From Streptomyces sp. A2-16 (lineage in GTDB: Bacteria > Actinomycetota > Actinomycetes > Streptomycetales > Streptomycetaceae), in assembly GCF_018128905.1 (NCBI RefSeq), contig NZ_CP063808.1:9238001-9302000 (forward strand): a DNA stretch of 64,000 nucleotides. The letters are read 5' to 3'. Shown in pieces: positions 24,422 to 32,331 of the stretch (within the stretch, counting starts at the first letter, position 1; each line of letters opens with the position of its first letter). The position numbers and the translations under genes are program-made. The notes under the pieces were generated by a model, which was given only the letters and a program-made list of their open reading frames with translations, ran no database searches and was not told the DNA's origin.

Positions 24422-25348
24422 CTACGAGTGGCCCAGCTCCGCCGACGCCTCGTCCGTGGTCTCCGGCACCGAGCCGGAGTCCCGGGCGGGGCGCAGCGGG
24501 AACGGGTCCACTCTGGTCTCGTCGATCACCGGCTCGGCCGGCTGCGGGGGCTTCGGCATGACCGCGGCCTCCGAGTGGCCGCCGCAGCCGTACGACAACG
24601 ACACGACCCGGCCGTCCGCCGGGGCGAACTCGTTGGCGCACAGGCCGAAGGCCTGGCCCAGCGAGCCCCCGAGCGGGACCAGGAAGCCGCAGCTGACGCA
24701 GGGCGCCGGGGCCGCCTGGGCCATCGGCGTCTTCGCGCCGAAGGACTCCTCCCAGCGGTCGGCGGCGACATGGAGGCCGTAGCGGGACAGGACGCGGGCC
24801 CGGCGCATGCCCAGTTCCTCGGCGACCGCGGCGATCGAGCCGCGGGTCGGGACCACCGGGAGGTGGGAGGGGGTGCCCGCGGTGAGGTCCGCGTCCTCCG
24901 CCTCGACCAGCTCGGCCATCTCCTCGGAGACCGGCGCGCTCGGCAGGGGCTCGTCCTCGCCGGTGTACCCGGGCTCCAGACGCAGGTCCTCGGCGTCGGT
25001 GGGGAGGAGATCGCCGGGGCCCATGTCGCCGGGGCGCAGGCGTTCGCTCCACGGCACCCACTCCGGGGCCAGCAGCGCGTCCGGGCCGGGCAGCAGGACG
25101 ACCTCGTCCAGCGTCACCAGCTTCGCGCGGGAGGCGCGCGCCACCGTCACGGCCCAGCGCCAGCCCCGGTACCCGAGCTCCTTGCACTCGAAGTAGTGCG
25201 TGACGACACGATCGCCCTCGGAGACCAGGCCCGCGTGCTCACCCACCACGCCGGGCGCGGCGGCCTCCTCGGCGGCCGTGCGGGCGAGGTCGACGGCCTC
25301 GGCGCACAGGCGGTCGGGGGTGCGGCTTCGCGTTGTCGCTGCGCTCAC
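24422..25348 (-). CDS. DUF3027 protein
   Basis: 308 residues, soluble. The core 'VVTHYFECKELGYRGWRWAV' and 'EVVLLPGPDALLAPEWVPWS' define DUF3027, an actinobacterial family of unknown function. A short Cys motif 'CVSCGFLVPLGGSLGQAFGLC' near residue 220 could bind zinc. GTG start at 25348 with GGAGAG about 11 bases upstream. No operon partner. Confidence 0.82.
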   Translation of the reverse strand: MSAATTRSRTPDRLCAEAVDLARTAAEEAAAPGVVGEHAGLVSEGDRVVTHYFECKELGYRGWRWAVTVARASRAKLVTLDEVVLLPGPDALLAPEWVPWSERLRPGDMGPGDLLPTDAEDLRLEPGYTGEDEPLPSAPVSEEMAELVEAEDADLTAGTPSHLPVVPTRGSIAAVAEELGMRRARVLSRYGLHVAADRWEESFGAKTPMAQAAPAPCVSCGFLVPLGGSLGQAFGLCANEFAPADGRVVSLSYGCGGHSEAAVMPKPPQPAEPVIDETRVDPFPLRPARDSGSVPETTDEASAELGHS

Positions 25349-25695
25349 AGGTATCGCTTCTCTCCTACGCCGTCACTCGGGTGCGCCGGCCTGAAGGCGG
25401 CGGATGCGGACGGAGCGGACCGGAGGACCGCGTCGACGTCCGCGCCCGATCGCGCTCGGGCGCACCTGCTCCCATCCATTCTGCGGGATGTCAGAGAGGC
25501 GCGCGGCCGAGAACGTTCGCCACGGCGCGCTACGCACGCTACCTGTTCGGCGCCGCTCGGCCTACACCGACGTGATGGTTCGTTGCCTCCAGAGGTGCTC
25601 CAGAGGTTTTCCGGAGGTGCTCCGGAGGCGCTTCATATGCGTTCATACGCGCGGTAACCGCACTACTCACAGCTTTCTCGGGGCACTATGACGGG
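25349..25695. other. 347-base divergent intergenic region
   Basis: Between the DUF3027 and MFS starts I see no convincing gene. The region must hold two divergent promoters. Its clearest structure is the run of 11-base tandem repeats at 25591-25634; the A/T-rich stretch 'TTCATATGCGTTCATACGCG' just after it may be promoter DNA. Confidence 0.5.
25591..25634. repeat. Four 11-base tandem repeats
   Basis: Consecutive units 25591-25601, 25602-25612, 25613-25623 and 25624-25634 share the pattern RGAGGYKYTYC (GAGGTGCTCC-like). The period of one helical turn places all units on the same DNA face, about 60-105 bases before the MFS gene. Confidence 0.6.
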
Positions 25696-27096
25696 GTGGC
25701 AGCCACGAGGACACCCCAGGGAGCCACCGGAATCGGTGGCGGTGCGGGCCGGATGTCAGGGTCCGTGCGCGCCGTCGGCCGTGCCCTGCACTTTCCGTTC
25801 ACCGGTACGGCCCGCGGCATCCGCAAGGCGACCCACGCGCACGGTGCGGGCGAGTCCGGCCTCGGCAAGCTGATCGAACTGCACGCCGTCAACGGCGCGG
25901 GGGACGTGATGATCACCGTCGCCCTCGCGACGACGGTGTTCTTCTCCGTGCCGACCGACGAGGCCCGCGGGCGCGTCGCCCTGTACCTCGCCATCACGAT
26001 GGCGCCCTTCACGGTCCTCGCACCGGTGATCGGTCCCCTCCTCGACCGTCTTCCGCACGGCCGCCGGGCCGCCATGGCGGGTGCCATGCTCGCCCGCGCG
26101 ATGCTCGCGCTGATCATCGCCGGGGCGGTCGCCACAGGCAGCCTGGAGCTGTATCCGGCGGCCCTGGGCGTACTGGTGGCCTCCAAGGCGTACGGCGTGG
26201 TCAGAAGCGCGGTGGTACCCCGCCTGCTCCCGCCCCGCTTCTCCCTCGTCAAGGCGAACTCCCGCGTCACCCTCGGCGGCCTGCTCGCCACCGGCATCGC
26301 GGCCCCCATCGGCGCGGGACTGCAGGCCATCGGACCGCGCTGGCCGCTCTACGGCGCCTTCGTGATCTTCATCGCGGGCACGTTCCTGTCCTTCTCGCTG
26401 CCGCCGAAGGTCGACTCGGCCAAGGGCGAGGACGTGGCCCTGCTCGCCGCCGACGAGGAACACCTGCACGGGCCGCACCTCAAGCCGGTCAAGCGGCCCG
26501 GGCTGCGCACGGTCGGCATCGCCGTCACCCACGCCCTCGGCGCGAACGCCACCCTGCGCTGGCTGTCCGGCTTCCTCACCTTCTTCCTCGCCTTCCTGCT
26601 GCGCGAGCATCCGCTGACCGGGGAGAGCGCGGCGGTCTCGCTGGGGTTGGTGGCCGTGTCGGCGGGCGCGGGCAACGCGCTCGGTACGGCGGTCGGGGCC
26701 TGGCTCAGGTCGAGGTCGCCGGAGATCATCATCCTGACCGTGGTGGCGTTCGTGCTGGGTGCCGCGATCACGGCGGCGATCTTCTTCGGGGCGTTCCTGG
26801 TGGCCTGTCTGGCGGCGGTCGCCGGGTTCGCGCAGGCGCTGTCCAAGCTGTCCCTGGACGCGCTGATCCAGCGGGACGTGCCCGAACTGGTCCGCACCTC
26901 CGCCTTCGCCCGCTCCGAGACCCTGCTCCAGGTGTCGTGGGTGTTCGGCGGGGCGGTCGGCATCGTGATGCCCCTCAACGGCTACCTCGGTCTCTCCGTG
27001 GCCGCAGCCGTCGTCGCGGTGGGCTGGCTGAGCACCGCGAGGGGGCTGCTGAGCTCGGCACGGCACGGTGGCTCGGCCAAGGCTCGGGTGGCGTAA
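25696..27096 (+). CDS. MFS transporter
   Basis: 466 residues with about ten to twelve hydrophobic segments from residue 65 onward and a long hydrophilic N-terminus of about 55 residues. 'LLDRLPHGRRAAMAG' is the loop 2-3 motif. A distinct hydrophilic region at about 235-270 separates the halves. The substrate is unknown. GTG at 25696 is the earliest start; a start within the first 20 residues (for example ATG at 25753) is possible because no strong ribosome site is seen. Confidence 0.82.
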   Translation: MAATRTPQGATGIGGGAGRMSGSVRAVGRALHFPFTGTARGIRKATHAHGAGESGLGKLIELHAVNGAGDVMITVALATTVFFSVPTDEARGRVALYLAITMAPFTVLAPVIGPLLDRLPHGRRAAMAGAMLARAMLALIIAGAVATGSLELYPAALGVLVASKAYGVVRSAVVPRLLPPRFSLVKANSRVTLGGLLATGIAAPIGAGLQAIGPRWPLYGAFVIFIAGTFLSFSLPPKVDSAKGEDVALLAADEEHLHGPHLKPVKRPGLRTVGIAVTHALGANATLRWLSGFLTFFLAFLLREHPLTGESAAVSLGLVAVSAGAGNALGTAVGAWLRSRSPEIIILTVVAFVLGAAITAAIFFGAFLVACLAAVAGFAQALSKLSLDALIQRDVPELVRTSAFARSETLLQVSWVFGGAVGIVMPLNGYLGLSVAAAVVAVGWLSTARGLLSSARHGGSAKARVA

Positions 27097-27167
27097 CCCG
27101 CCCCCGGCGGGCGGCACGCCGCACCCCGCATAAAGGGACTGTTGCACCCGCCCGATAGCCTTCCGCC

Positions 27168-27671
27168 ATGACCACGCTGCAATCCGATGTGCGACGCCGC
27201 CGCGCCGTCGCCGCCGCCGGCCTCGTTTCCGCCGGACTGCTCGTCCTGTCGGCCTGCGACAAGCCGACGCCGCGCGTCACCGTCACGGTCGGTTCGACCT
27301 CGGTGAGCTCCGAGGCCGTCTGCTACGACGACGGCAATGACCTCGGCAAGGCCAAGGCCGCCAAGTGCGCCCTGGAGAAGTCGGACGTCAAGACGATCAA
27401 GGTCAAGCAGAGCGAGACCCTGCGCGTCGGCGTCGACCCCGAGGTCGCGGACACCGGCTGGGCGCTGTGGATCAACGGCCAGCAGATGACGTACGCCTAC
27501 AAGAAGACGTACTACTCCTTCGACGGCGTCGACCTCTTCGCCCAGCAGCAGGGCCAGGCCCCGCAGAAGACGCTGTACATCAGCATCGTCGAGCAGGACA
27601 AGCAGTCCTCCGGCGAGAGCAAGGCGTACAAGGGCGTGTGGAACTTCAAGCTGGAGAACTCGGACTACTGA
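27168..27671 (+). CDS. DUF2771 lipoprotein
   Basis: 167 residues. The N-terminus has a basic part, a hydrophobic stretch and lipobox 'LSAC' (Cys at residue 30), so it should be a membrane-anchored lipoprotein. The remaining domain matches DUF2771 ('GWALWINGQQMTYAYKKTYY'), an actinobacterial family of unknown function. It precedes mqnB by 14 bases and may be in the same transcript as the menaquinone genes. Confidence 0.83.
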   Translation: MTTLQSDVRRRRAVAAAGLVSAGLLVLSACDKPTPRVTVTVGSTSVSSEAVCYDDGNDLGKAKAAKCALEKSDVKTIKVKQSETLRVGVDPEVADTGWALWINGQQMTYAYKKTYYSFDGVDLFAQQQGQAPQKTLYISIVEQDKQSSGESKAYKGVWNFKLENSDY

Positions 27672-27685
27672 TCCGCCGCATCCGA

Positions 27686-28351
27686 ATGCGCATCCTCGTG
27701 GCCACCGCGGTCCCGGTCGAACGGGACGCGGTGGCCCGTGCGTTCACGGGCCCGGCACCGGCCGTCGACGTCCTCGCGGTGGGGGTCGGGCCCGCACTCG
27801 CCGCCGCCGCCACCGCCACCGCGCTCACCCGGGCCGCCCAGGAGGGCTCCGGCTACGGCCTCGTGGTCAGCGCCGGGATCGGCGGCGGGTTCCTGCCGCA
27901 CGCCCCGGTCGGCTCGCTCGTCGTCGCCGACGAGATCACCGCGGCCGACCTCGGGGCCGAGACCGCCGACGGGTTCGTGCCGGTGACCGAGCTGGGGTTC
28001 GGGGCCGTCACCCACCGTCCGCCCGCAGCACTCGTGCGCGCCGCCGCGGCCGCGACCGGGGGACGCGCCGGAGCCGTGCTCACCGTCTCCGCGGTGACCG
28101 GTACGGCCGCCCGTGCGGACGCGCTGCGCGAACGCCATCCCAGCGCACTCGCCGAGGCCATGGAGGGCTTCGGGGTCGCCGAGGCGGCCCGGCTGCACGG
28201 GGTGCCCGTGCTGGAGATCCGGGCCGTGTCCAACCCGGTCGGCCCGCGCGACCGGGCCGCCTGGCGCATCGGCGACGCGCTCGCGGCCCTGACGGAGGGG
28301 TTCGGGAAGCTGAGGCCCGTACTGGAGGGTTGGAAAGACCATGACGACTGA
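27686..28351 (+). CDS. mqnB: Futalosine hydrolase
   Basis: 221 residues, nucleoside phosphorylase/MTAN fold. It cleaves futalosine to dehypoxanthine futalosine plus hypoxanthine in the futalosine route to menaquinone. Visible family features are 'ILVATAVPVERDAV' at the start, 'VSAGIGGGF' (about 72-80) and 'AEAMEGFGVAEAA' with the catalytic-region Glu. The ATG at 27686 gives the standard N-terminus. Its 3' end overlaps mqnD by 11 bases, so the two are coupled. Confidence 0.9.
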   Translation: MRILVATAVPVERDAVARAFTGPAPAVDVLAVGVGPALAAAATATALTRAAQEGSGYGLVVSAGIGGGFLPHAPVGSLVVADEITAADLGAETADGFVPVTELGFGAVTHRPPAALVRAAAAATGGRAGAVLTVSAVTGTAARADALRERHPSALAEAMEGFGVAEAARLHGVPVLEIRAVSNPVGPRDRAAWRIGDALAALTEGFGKLRPVLEGWKDHDD

Positions 28352-29213
28352 GCCGACGACCGAGCAGACCACCGCAGCGCTGAAAATCGCGTACTCACCC
28401 TGCCCCAACGACACGTTCGTCTTCGACGCCCTCGCCCACGGCCGCGTCCCCGGCGCGCCCGCGCTGGACGTGACCTTCGCCGACATCGACATCACCAACG
28501 GGATGGCGGAGCGCGGCGAGCTCGATGTGCTGAAGGTGTCGTACGCCGTGCTGCCGTACGTCCTCGACGAGTACACGCTGCTGCCGTGCGGGGGCGCGCT
28601 GGGGCGCGGGTGCGGGCCGCTGGTGCTGACGCGGGAGGCCGGCGTGGACCTGACCGGCCGTACCGTCGCCGTCCCGTCCGAGAGGTCGACGGCGTATCTG
28701 CTGTTCCGGCTGTGGGCGGCCGACGTCCTGACGGGCGGTGTCGGGGAGATCGTGGTGCTGCCGTTCCACGAGATCATGCCGGCCGTGCGGGACGGGAAGG
28801 TCGACGCGGGGCTCGTGATCCACGAGGCCCGGTTCACCTACCAGAACTACGGTCTGCACAAGCTCGCGGACATGGGCGAGCACTGGGAGTCGACGACCGG
28901 GCTGCCGATTCCGCTGGGTGCGATCATCGCGAAGCGGTCGCTGGGTGCGGAGCGGCTGTCACTGCTCGCCGAGTCGATCCGCACGTCCGTGCGGGCCGCC
29001 TGGGAAGAGCCCGAGGTTTCCCGGCCTTATGTCATGGCCCATGCGCAGGAGATGGATCCCGCCGTCGCCGATCAGCACATTGGTCTGTACGTCAACGAGT
29101 TCACCGCGAACCTCGGCGAGGACGGATATGCGGCGATTCGAGGGCTGTTGACCCGGGCGGCCGCGGAAGGACTCGTACCCGCTCTGGGGCCGGACGCGTT
29201 GTCGTTTATCTGA
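28341..29213 (+). CDS. mqnD: 1,4-dihydroxy-6-naphthoate synthase
   Basis: 290 residues, periplasmic-binding-protein-like fold used as an enzyme. It converts cyclic dehypoxanthine futalosine to 1,4-dihydroxy-6-naphthoate in menaquinone synthesis. 'AYSPCPNDTFVFDALAHG' near residue 17 is the MqnD hallmark distinguishing it from MqnA, and 'GLVIHEARFTY' holds the conserved His. Partner steps (mqnA, mqnC) are not in the window, which is normal for streptomycetes. It converges on the next gene with an 8-base overlap. Confidence 0.93.
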   Translation: MTTEPTTEQTTAALKIAYSPCPNDTFVFDALAHGRVPGAPALDVTFADIDITNGMAERGELDVLKVSYAVLPYVLDEYTLLPCGGALGRGCGPLVLTREAGVDLTGRTVAVPSERSTAYLLFRLWAADVLTGGVGEIVVLPFHEIMPAVRDGKVDAGLVIHEARFTYQNYGLHKLADMGEHWESTTGLPIPLGAIIAKRSLGAERLSLLAESIRTSVRAAWEEPEVSRPYVMAHAQEMDPAVADQHIGLYVNEFTANLGEDGYAAIRGLLTRAAAEGLVPALGPDALSFI

Positions 29214-29664
29214 CGCGCGCCTTTGGGTCGTACGGCCATTGGGCCAGTTTCAACATTCCCAGGACCCGGTGGATCAGGAAACCCGCGAGCGGGAGTTCCA
29301 CGCACACCGCCAATGCGGCGGACCACCAGACGTCCGGGGTGCCCAGGGCCAGCGAGACGTCGAACCAGGCGTCGCAGACCAGCAGGGCACCCGTCGCCAC
29401 GGCCGCCACCACGACCCCGCGGCGGCGCCGCCAGCCGAGCAGGGCGGTGGCGGCCATCGCGAGGAGGAGCAGGACGTCGAAACCGACCCAGGTGGTGCGC
29501 CACTGACGGACCGTGTAGCCGCTGGGCAGCGTGAACGCCAGCAGCACCGTCCAGGGGACCAGGCCCACGGCGCACACGGTCAGCAGTTCCAGCGTGTGGC
29601 GCCGCTGCCGCCGGACCTGCTCCAGCAGGTCCGGGGACGGCGCCTCGGCCCGTATCTCGCTCAC
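29206..29664 (-). CDS. Four-span membrane protein, unknown
   Basis: 152 residues with four hydrophobic segments (about 27-48, 62-80, 85-103 and 112-135). I do not recognise the family. GTG 29664 shares one base with the TAG of the upstream cold-shock gene, so the pair is probably cotranscribed and coupled. Actinobacterial cold-shock genes often have such a small membrane neighbour, but no function is known. Confidence 0.75.
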   Translation of the reverse strand: MSEIRAEAPSPDLLEQVRRQRRHTLELLTVCAVGLVPWTVLLAFTLPSGYTVRQWRTTWVGFDVLLLLAMAATALLGWRRRRGVVVAAVATGALLVCDAWFDVSLALGTPDVWWSAALAVCVELPLAGFLIHRVLGMLKLAQWPYDPKARVR

Positions 29665-30047
29665 TACACGTCGAGTTGGTCGGCGACCGCTCGCAGGAGA
29701 CCGGCGATCTTCTTGCCCGCCGTCTTGTCGGGGTAGCGGCCGCGCTCCAGCATCGGGGTGATGTTTTCCAGGAGGGTCGTCAAATCCTGGACGATGGAGG
29801 CCAGTTCGTCGGGCTTCTTGCGCGTCGCCGCCGCGACCGAGGGAGTCGGGTCGAGGACGGTCACCGAAAGGGCCTGGTCACCGCGCTGCCCGGCGACCAC
29901 TCCGAACTCCACCTTCTGTCCGGGCTTCAGCGTCTCGACTCCGGCGGGGAGGACCGAGGAATGGACGAAGACGTCACCGCCGTCGTCGCGGGAGAGAAAG
30001 CCGAAGCCCTTCTCGCTGTTGAACCACTTGACCTTGCCGGTAGGCAC
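29664..30047 (-). CDS. Cold-shock domain protein with C-terminal extension
   Basis: 127 residues. The N-terminal 67 residues are a cold-shock domain that binds single-stranded RNA/DNA: 'GKVKWFNSEKGFGFL' contains RNP1 and 'DVFVHSSVL' RNP2. The remaining 60 residues ('ELASIVQDLTTLLENITPML') are a helical extension not found in the 67-residue CspA proteins; it may mediate self-association. Compare the plain CspA-type gene at 54071. Confidence 0.88.
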   Translation of the reverse strand: MPTGKVKWFNSEKGFGFLSRDDGGDVFVHSSVLPAGVETLKPGQKVEFGVVAGQRGDQALSVTVLDPTPSVAAATRKKPDELASIVQDLTTLLENITPMLERGRYPDKTAGKKIAGLLRAVADQLDV

Positions 30048-30109
30048 GTCTGTCCTCGTCCTCGTACTCGTCGGAAAACTGCTTCTGAAAGGGCCCTTGA
30101 TAGCACTGG

Positions 30110-30130
30110 GGCGGGTCGTCGGGACCCGCC
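30110..30130. promoter_or_regulatory. Hairpin in the csp upstream region
   Basis: GGCGGGTC (30110-30117) and GACCCGCC (30123-30130) form a perfect 8-bp stem with a 5-base loop, about 65 bases upstream of the cold-shock gene. Role unclear (leader hairpin or terminator). Confidence 0.4.
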
Positions 30131-30210
30131 GGTACCAAGGCTAATGGTCTTCAGGCCGGTGACAAGACGTCGCCCGGTTGTTCCTTCGGGCAGGGAACTA
30201 CCCTGGTCCG

Positions 30211-30459
30211 GTGCGTGACAAAACCCAAACGAATTCCGCCGCTCCCGGTGACCGACTGATCCGTGCCGGAGCCATCGTGTTCTTCATCGGTGCGGTGGCC
30301 ACTCTGGTCACCGTGGCCCCGTTCCTGCTCGGAACGACGCCATTTCCGACATACATGTTCGGATTGAGCATGCTCATGGCCGTCGGATTCGTGGTGGCCG
30401 GTGCCGGAGTCCTGCAATCGGTCGCGGCGGGAAGGCGTCAGGCGCGGGCCGGACGGTAG
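30211..30459 (+). CDS. Small two-span membrane protein
   Basis: 82 residues with two hydrophobic segments (about 18-40 and 48-70), a charged N-terminus and Arg-rich tail. Family not recognised. GTG 30211 is the likely start: TACCCT at 30199-30204 would be a -10 box six bases before it, suggesting a leaderless message. The 3' end overlaps the HAD gene by 22 bases in convergent orientation. Confidence 0.65.
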   Translation: MRDKTQTNSAAPGDRLIRAGAIVFFIGAVATLVTVAPFLLGTTPFPTYMFGLSMLMAVGFVVAGAGVLQSVAAGRRQARAGR

Positions 30460-31070
30460 TCCGAAAACCACCCCGGGAACTCAGTGAGATCGCCGAGGAC
30501 GACATCGGCTCCGGCCGAGGCCAGTTCCTCGGCGGTGCACGGACCGGTGGGCACCGCGACCGACAGCGCCTCGGCGATCCGCGCCCCGCGCACATCGCCC
30601 GTGTGGTCGCCGACGTACACGCTCGCACCGTGCTCGCGCAGCGCCTCGCCCTTCCGCTCGGCCCACAGGTTGCCGATCACCGCGTCGGGCGCCAGGCCCA
30701 GGTGCTTCATGTGCAGCTTGGCGTTGGGCTCCCACTTGGCCGTCACGACGATCGCCCGCCCGCCGGCCTCCTGAACGGCGCCGATGGCCTCGCGGGCGCC
30801 CGGCATCGCCAGGGTGCCGGTGATGGCGTACGTCGGGTAGAGCTCGCGGTAGAGGTCCGCCATGGCGGGGATGCGGTCCGCCGGGAACCAGTACGCCATC
30901 TCCTCCTCCAGCGGCGGCCCGAGCCGCGTCACCACCAGGTCGGCGTCGACGTACGTCCCCGTTCGCCCGGACAACTCCACCCAGCAGGCGTGGATGCCGG
31001 GGCGGGAGTCGATGAGCGTCATGTCGAGGTCGAAGCCGACGGTCGGGGCGGAGATGCCTGTAGAAGCCAT
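30438..31070 (-). CDS. HAD-family hydrolase (phosphoglycolate phosphatase-like)
   Basis: 210 residues. HAD motif I is 'FDLDMTLID' with nucleophile Asp14 and Asp16; motif II is 'VVTAKWE', and motif IV 'VYVGDHTGDV'. A cap domain is inserted after motif I. It should remove phosphate from a small metabolite; the exact substrate is not predictable, and 'DLDMT' in place of the common DxDGT is a mild variant. ATG 31070 is preferred; ATG 31079 and TTG 31088 are possible. Confidence 0.83.
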   Translation of the reverse strand: MASTGISAPTVGFDLDMTLIDSRPGIHACWVELSGRTGTYVDADLVVTRLGPPLEEEMAYWFPADRIPAMADLYRELYPTYAITGTLAMPGAREAIGAVQEAGGRAIVVTAKWEPNAKLHMKHLGLAPDAVIGNLWAERKGEALREHGASVYVGDHTGDVRGARIAEALSVAVPTGPCTAEELASAGADVVLGDLTEFPGWFSDYRPARA

Positions 31071-31122
31071 ATGAGCCATTGTGCCCAAGCGGTACGACGG
31101 TCGGACAGCGATTTCCCGTGCC

Positions 31123-32163
31123 CTACCGCCGCCGCTGCGAGCGCCACACCAGGAACAGCGCCGACGCCACGGCCGCGCCCCGCACGACCCACGGCCAGGT
31201 CTCGGCGACCGCGTCGTTCATGTGGCCCTGGGCGATGGGCTCGCCCCAGCGGCCCTCGTTGCGCCCCCACAGCCAGACGAGCCCCGCGGTCAGCGAGAGG
31301 GCCGGCAGGAACACCACGGCCCACTTGGTCTCGGCGTCGGTCAGCCGGCGCGAGGCCCACGCGATGAGCCAGCCGACGACGAGGACGAGGAGGTTGCCGA
31401 GCACGGCACCGGCGACGAGAAGCGCGGCGGCGAGCAGCAGCAGGGGGTTGCTCCAGCTCCCGGCACCGGCAAAGGGGCGCCGGCGGGCCGGGGCGGCCTC
31501 GACGACCGGCTCCGCGGCCTTGGCCCCGCCGGCCGTCCTCGGCTTCCACCAGGCCGTACGTGCCTTCACCACCGGCACCTGCGCCGCCTGCTCCACGGTG
31601 GGCGCGGGCTCGGGCTTCCGCTCCTCCTTGGGCGGCGGAGGCTTCAGCAGCTCCGGGATCTCCACTCCGCCGACGAAGCCCGGCACGCTGTCGCCGACCC
31701 CGAAGGGGCTGCTGTCCACCCGCCACCAGTCGGGCTGTGCCGCGCTGTCGCCGAGCTCGTCCAGGCCGGCCAGGTGCGGCCCGTGGGACAGGTCGCGGTC
31801 GGGAGCGGGCGGCGGGGTGTCGGGGCGCTGCCGGGGGACGACCTTGCGCAGCCCCTTGGGCCGCTCGGTCTCCTCCGGTTCCCGGTCCCGCTGGACGGGC
31901 ATGGCGACGACCGGCGCCTGCGGGGCGCTGCCCGCCGTGCCTCCGGCCGCGGTGACCACCTCGTCGGGGCTGCCCAGCCTGGCGATGATCCGGCGGACGG
32001 CGGCGGGCGAGTCCACGGTGACCTTGGCGCGCCGCCGGTCGATCTCGTTGCGCAGTTCGGAGACGAGCCGCATACGGGTGGACGACGGCAACTGCCGCTG
32101 CTGCGCGACATCGCCGACGCGGCTCAGATACTCGTAGACGACCTGGTCGCTCTCGATACCCAC
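31123..32163 (-). CDS. Membrane protein with HAAS-like N-terminal domain
   Basis: 346 residues. Residues 1-70 ('YEYLSRVGDVAQQ', 'SELRNEIDRRRAK', 'RRIIARLGSPDEVV') resemble the helical HAAS/DUF1700-type signalling domain found on membrane proteins. A long Pro/Glu-rich linker follows to about residue 220, then about four membrane segments. GTG 32163 has GGAGG 8 bases upstream. Role unknown; the domain type hints at partner sensing near a transcriptional regulator. Confidence 0.72.
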   Translation of the reverse strand: MGIESDQVVYEYLSRVGDVAQQRQLPSSTRMRLVSELRNEIDRRRAKVTVDSPAAVRRIIARLGSPDEVVTAAGGTAGSAPQAPVVAMPVQRDREPEETERPKGLRKVVPRQRPDTPPPAPDRDLSHGPHLAGLDELGDSAAQPDWWRVDSSPFGVGDSVPGFVGGVEIPELLKPPPPKEERKPEPAPTVEQAAQVPVVKARTAWWKPRTAGGAKAAEPVVEAAPARRRPFAGAGSWSNPLLLLAAALLVAGAVLGNLLVLVVGWLIAWASRRLTDAETKWAVVFLPALSLTAGLVWLWGRNEGRWGEPIAQGHMNDAVAETWPWVVRGAAVASALFLVWRSQRRR

Positions 32164-32331
32164 GAAGTCCCCTCCGGGGCGGGTGCGTTGGATACCCCGT
32201 GGGACGAAACTAGCGCAGGTGGGGTCCATCCGGTCCACAGGGGAGGAACGCAGGTCAGCGATATCCGGTCGGTCCCCGGGCGCGCCCCTGCTCGGCCCGG
32301 CCGCCGCGGGCGACCCGCTACCGTTGGTCGG

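Noticed and set aside
31081..32331. Upstream extension of the helicase-associated frame
   Set aside because: The first 417 codons overlap an antisense membrane protein gene and lack domains; ATG 32332 marks the start of sensible protein sequence.
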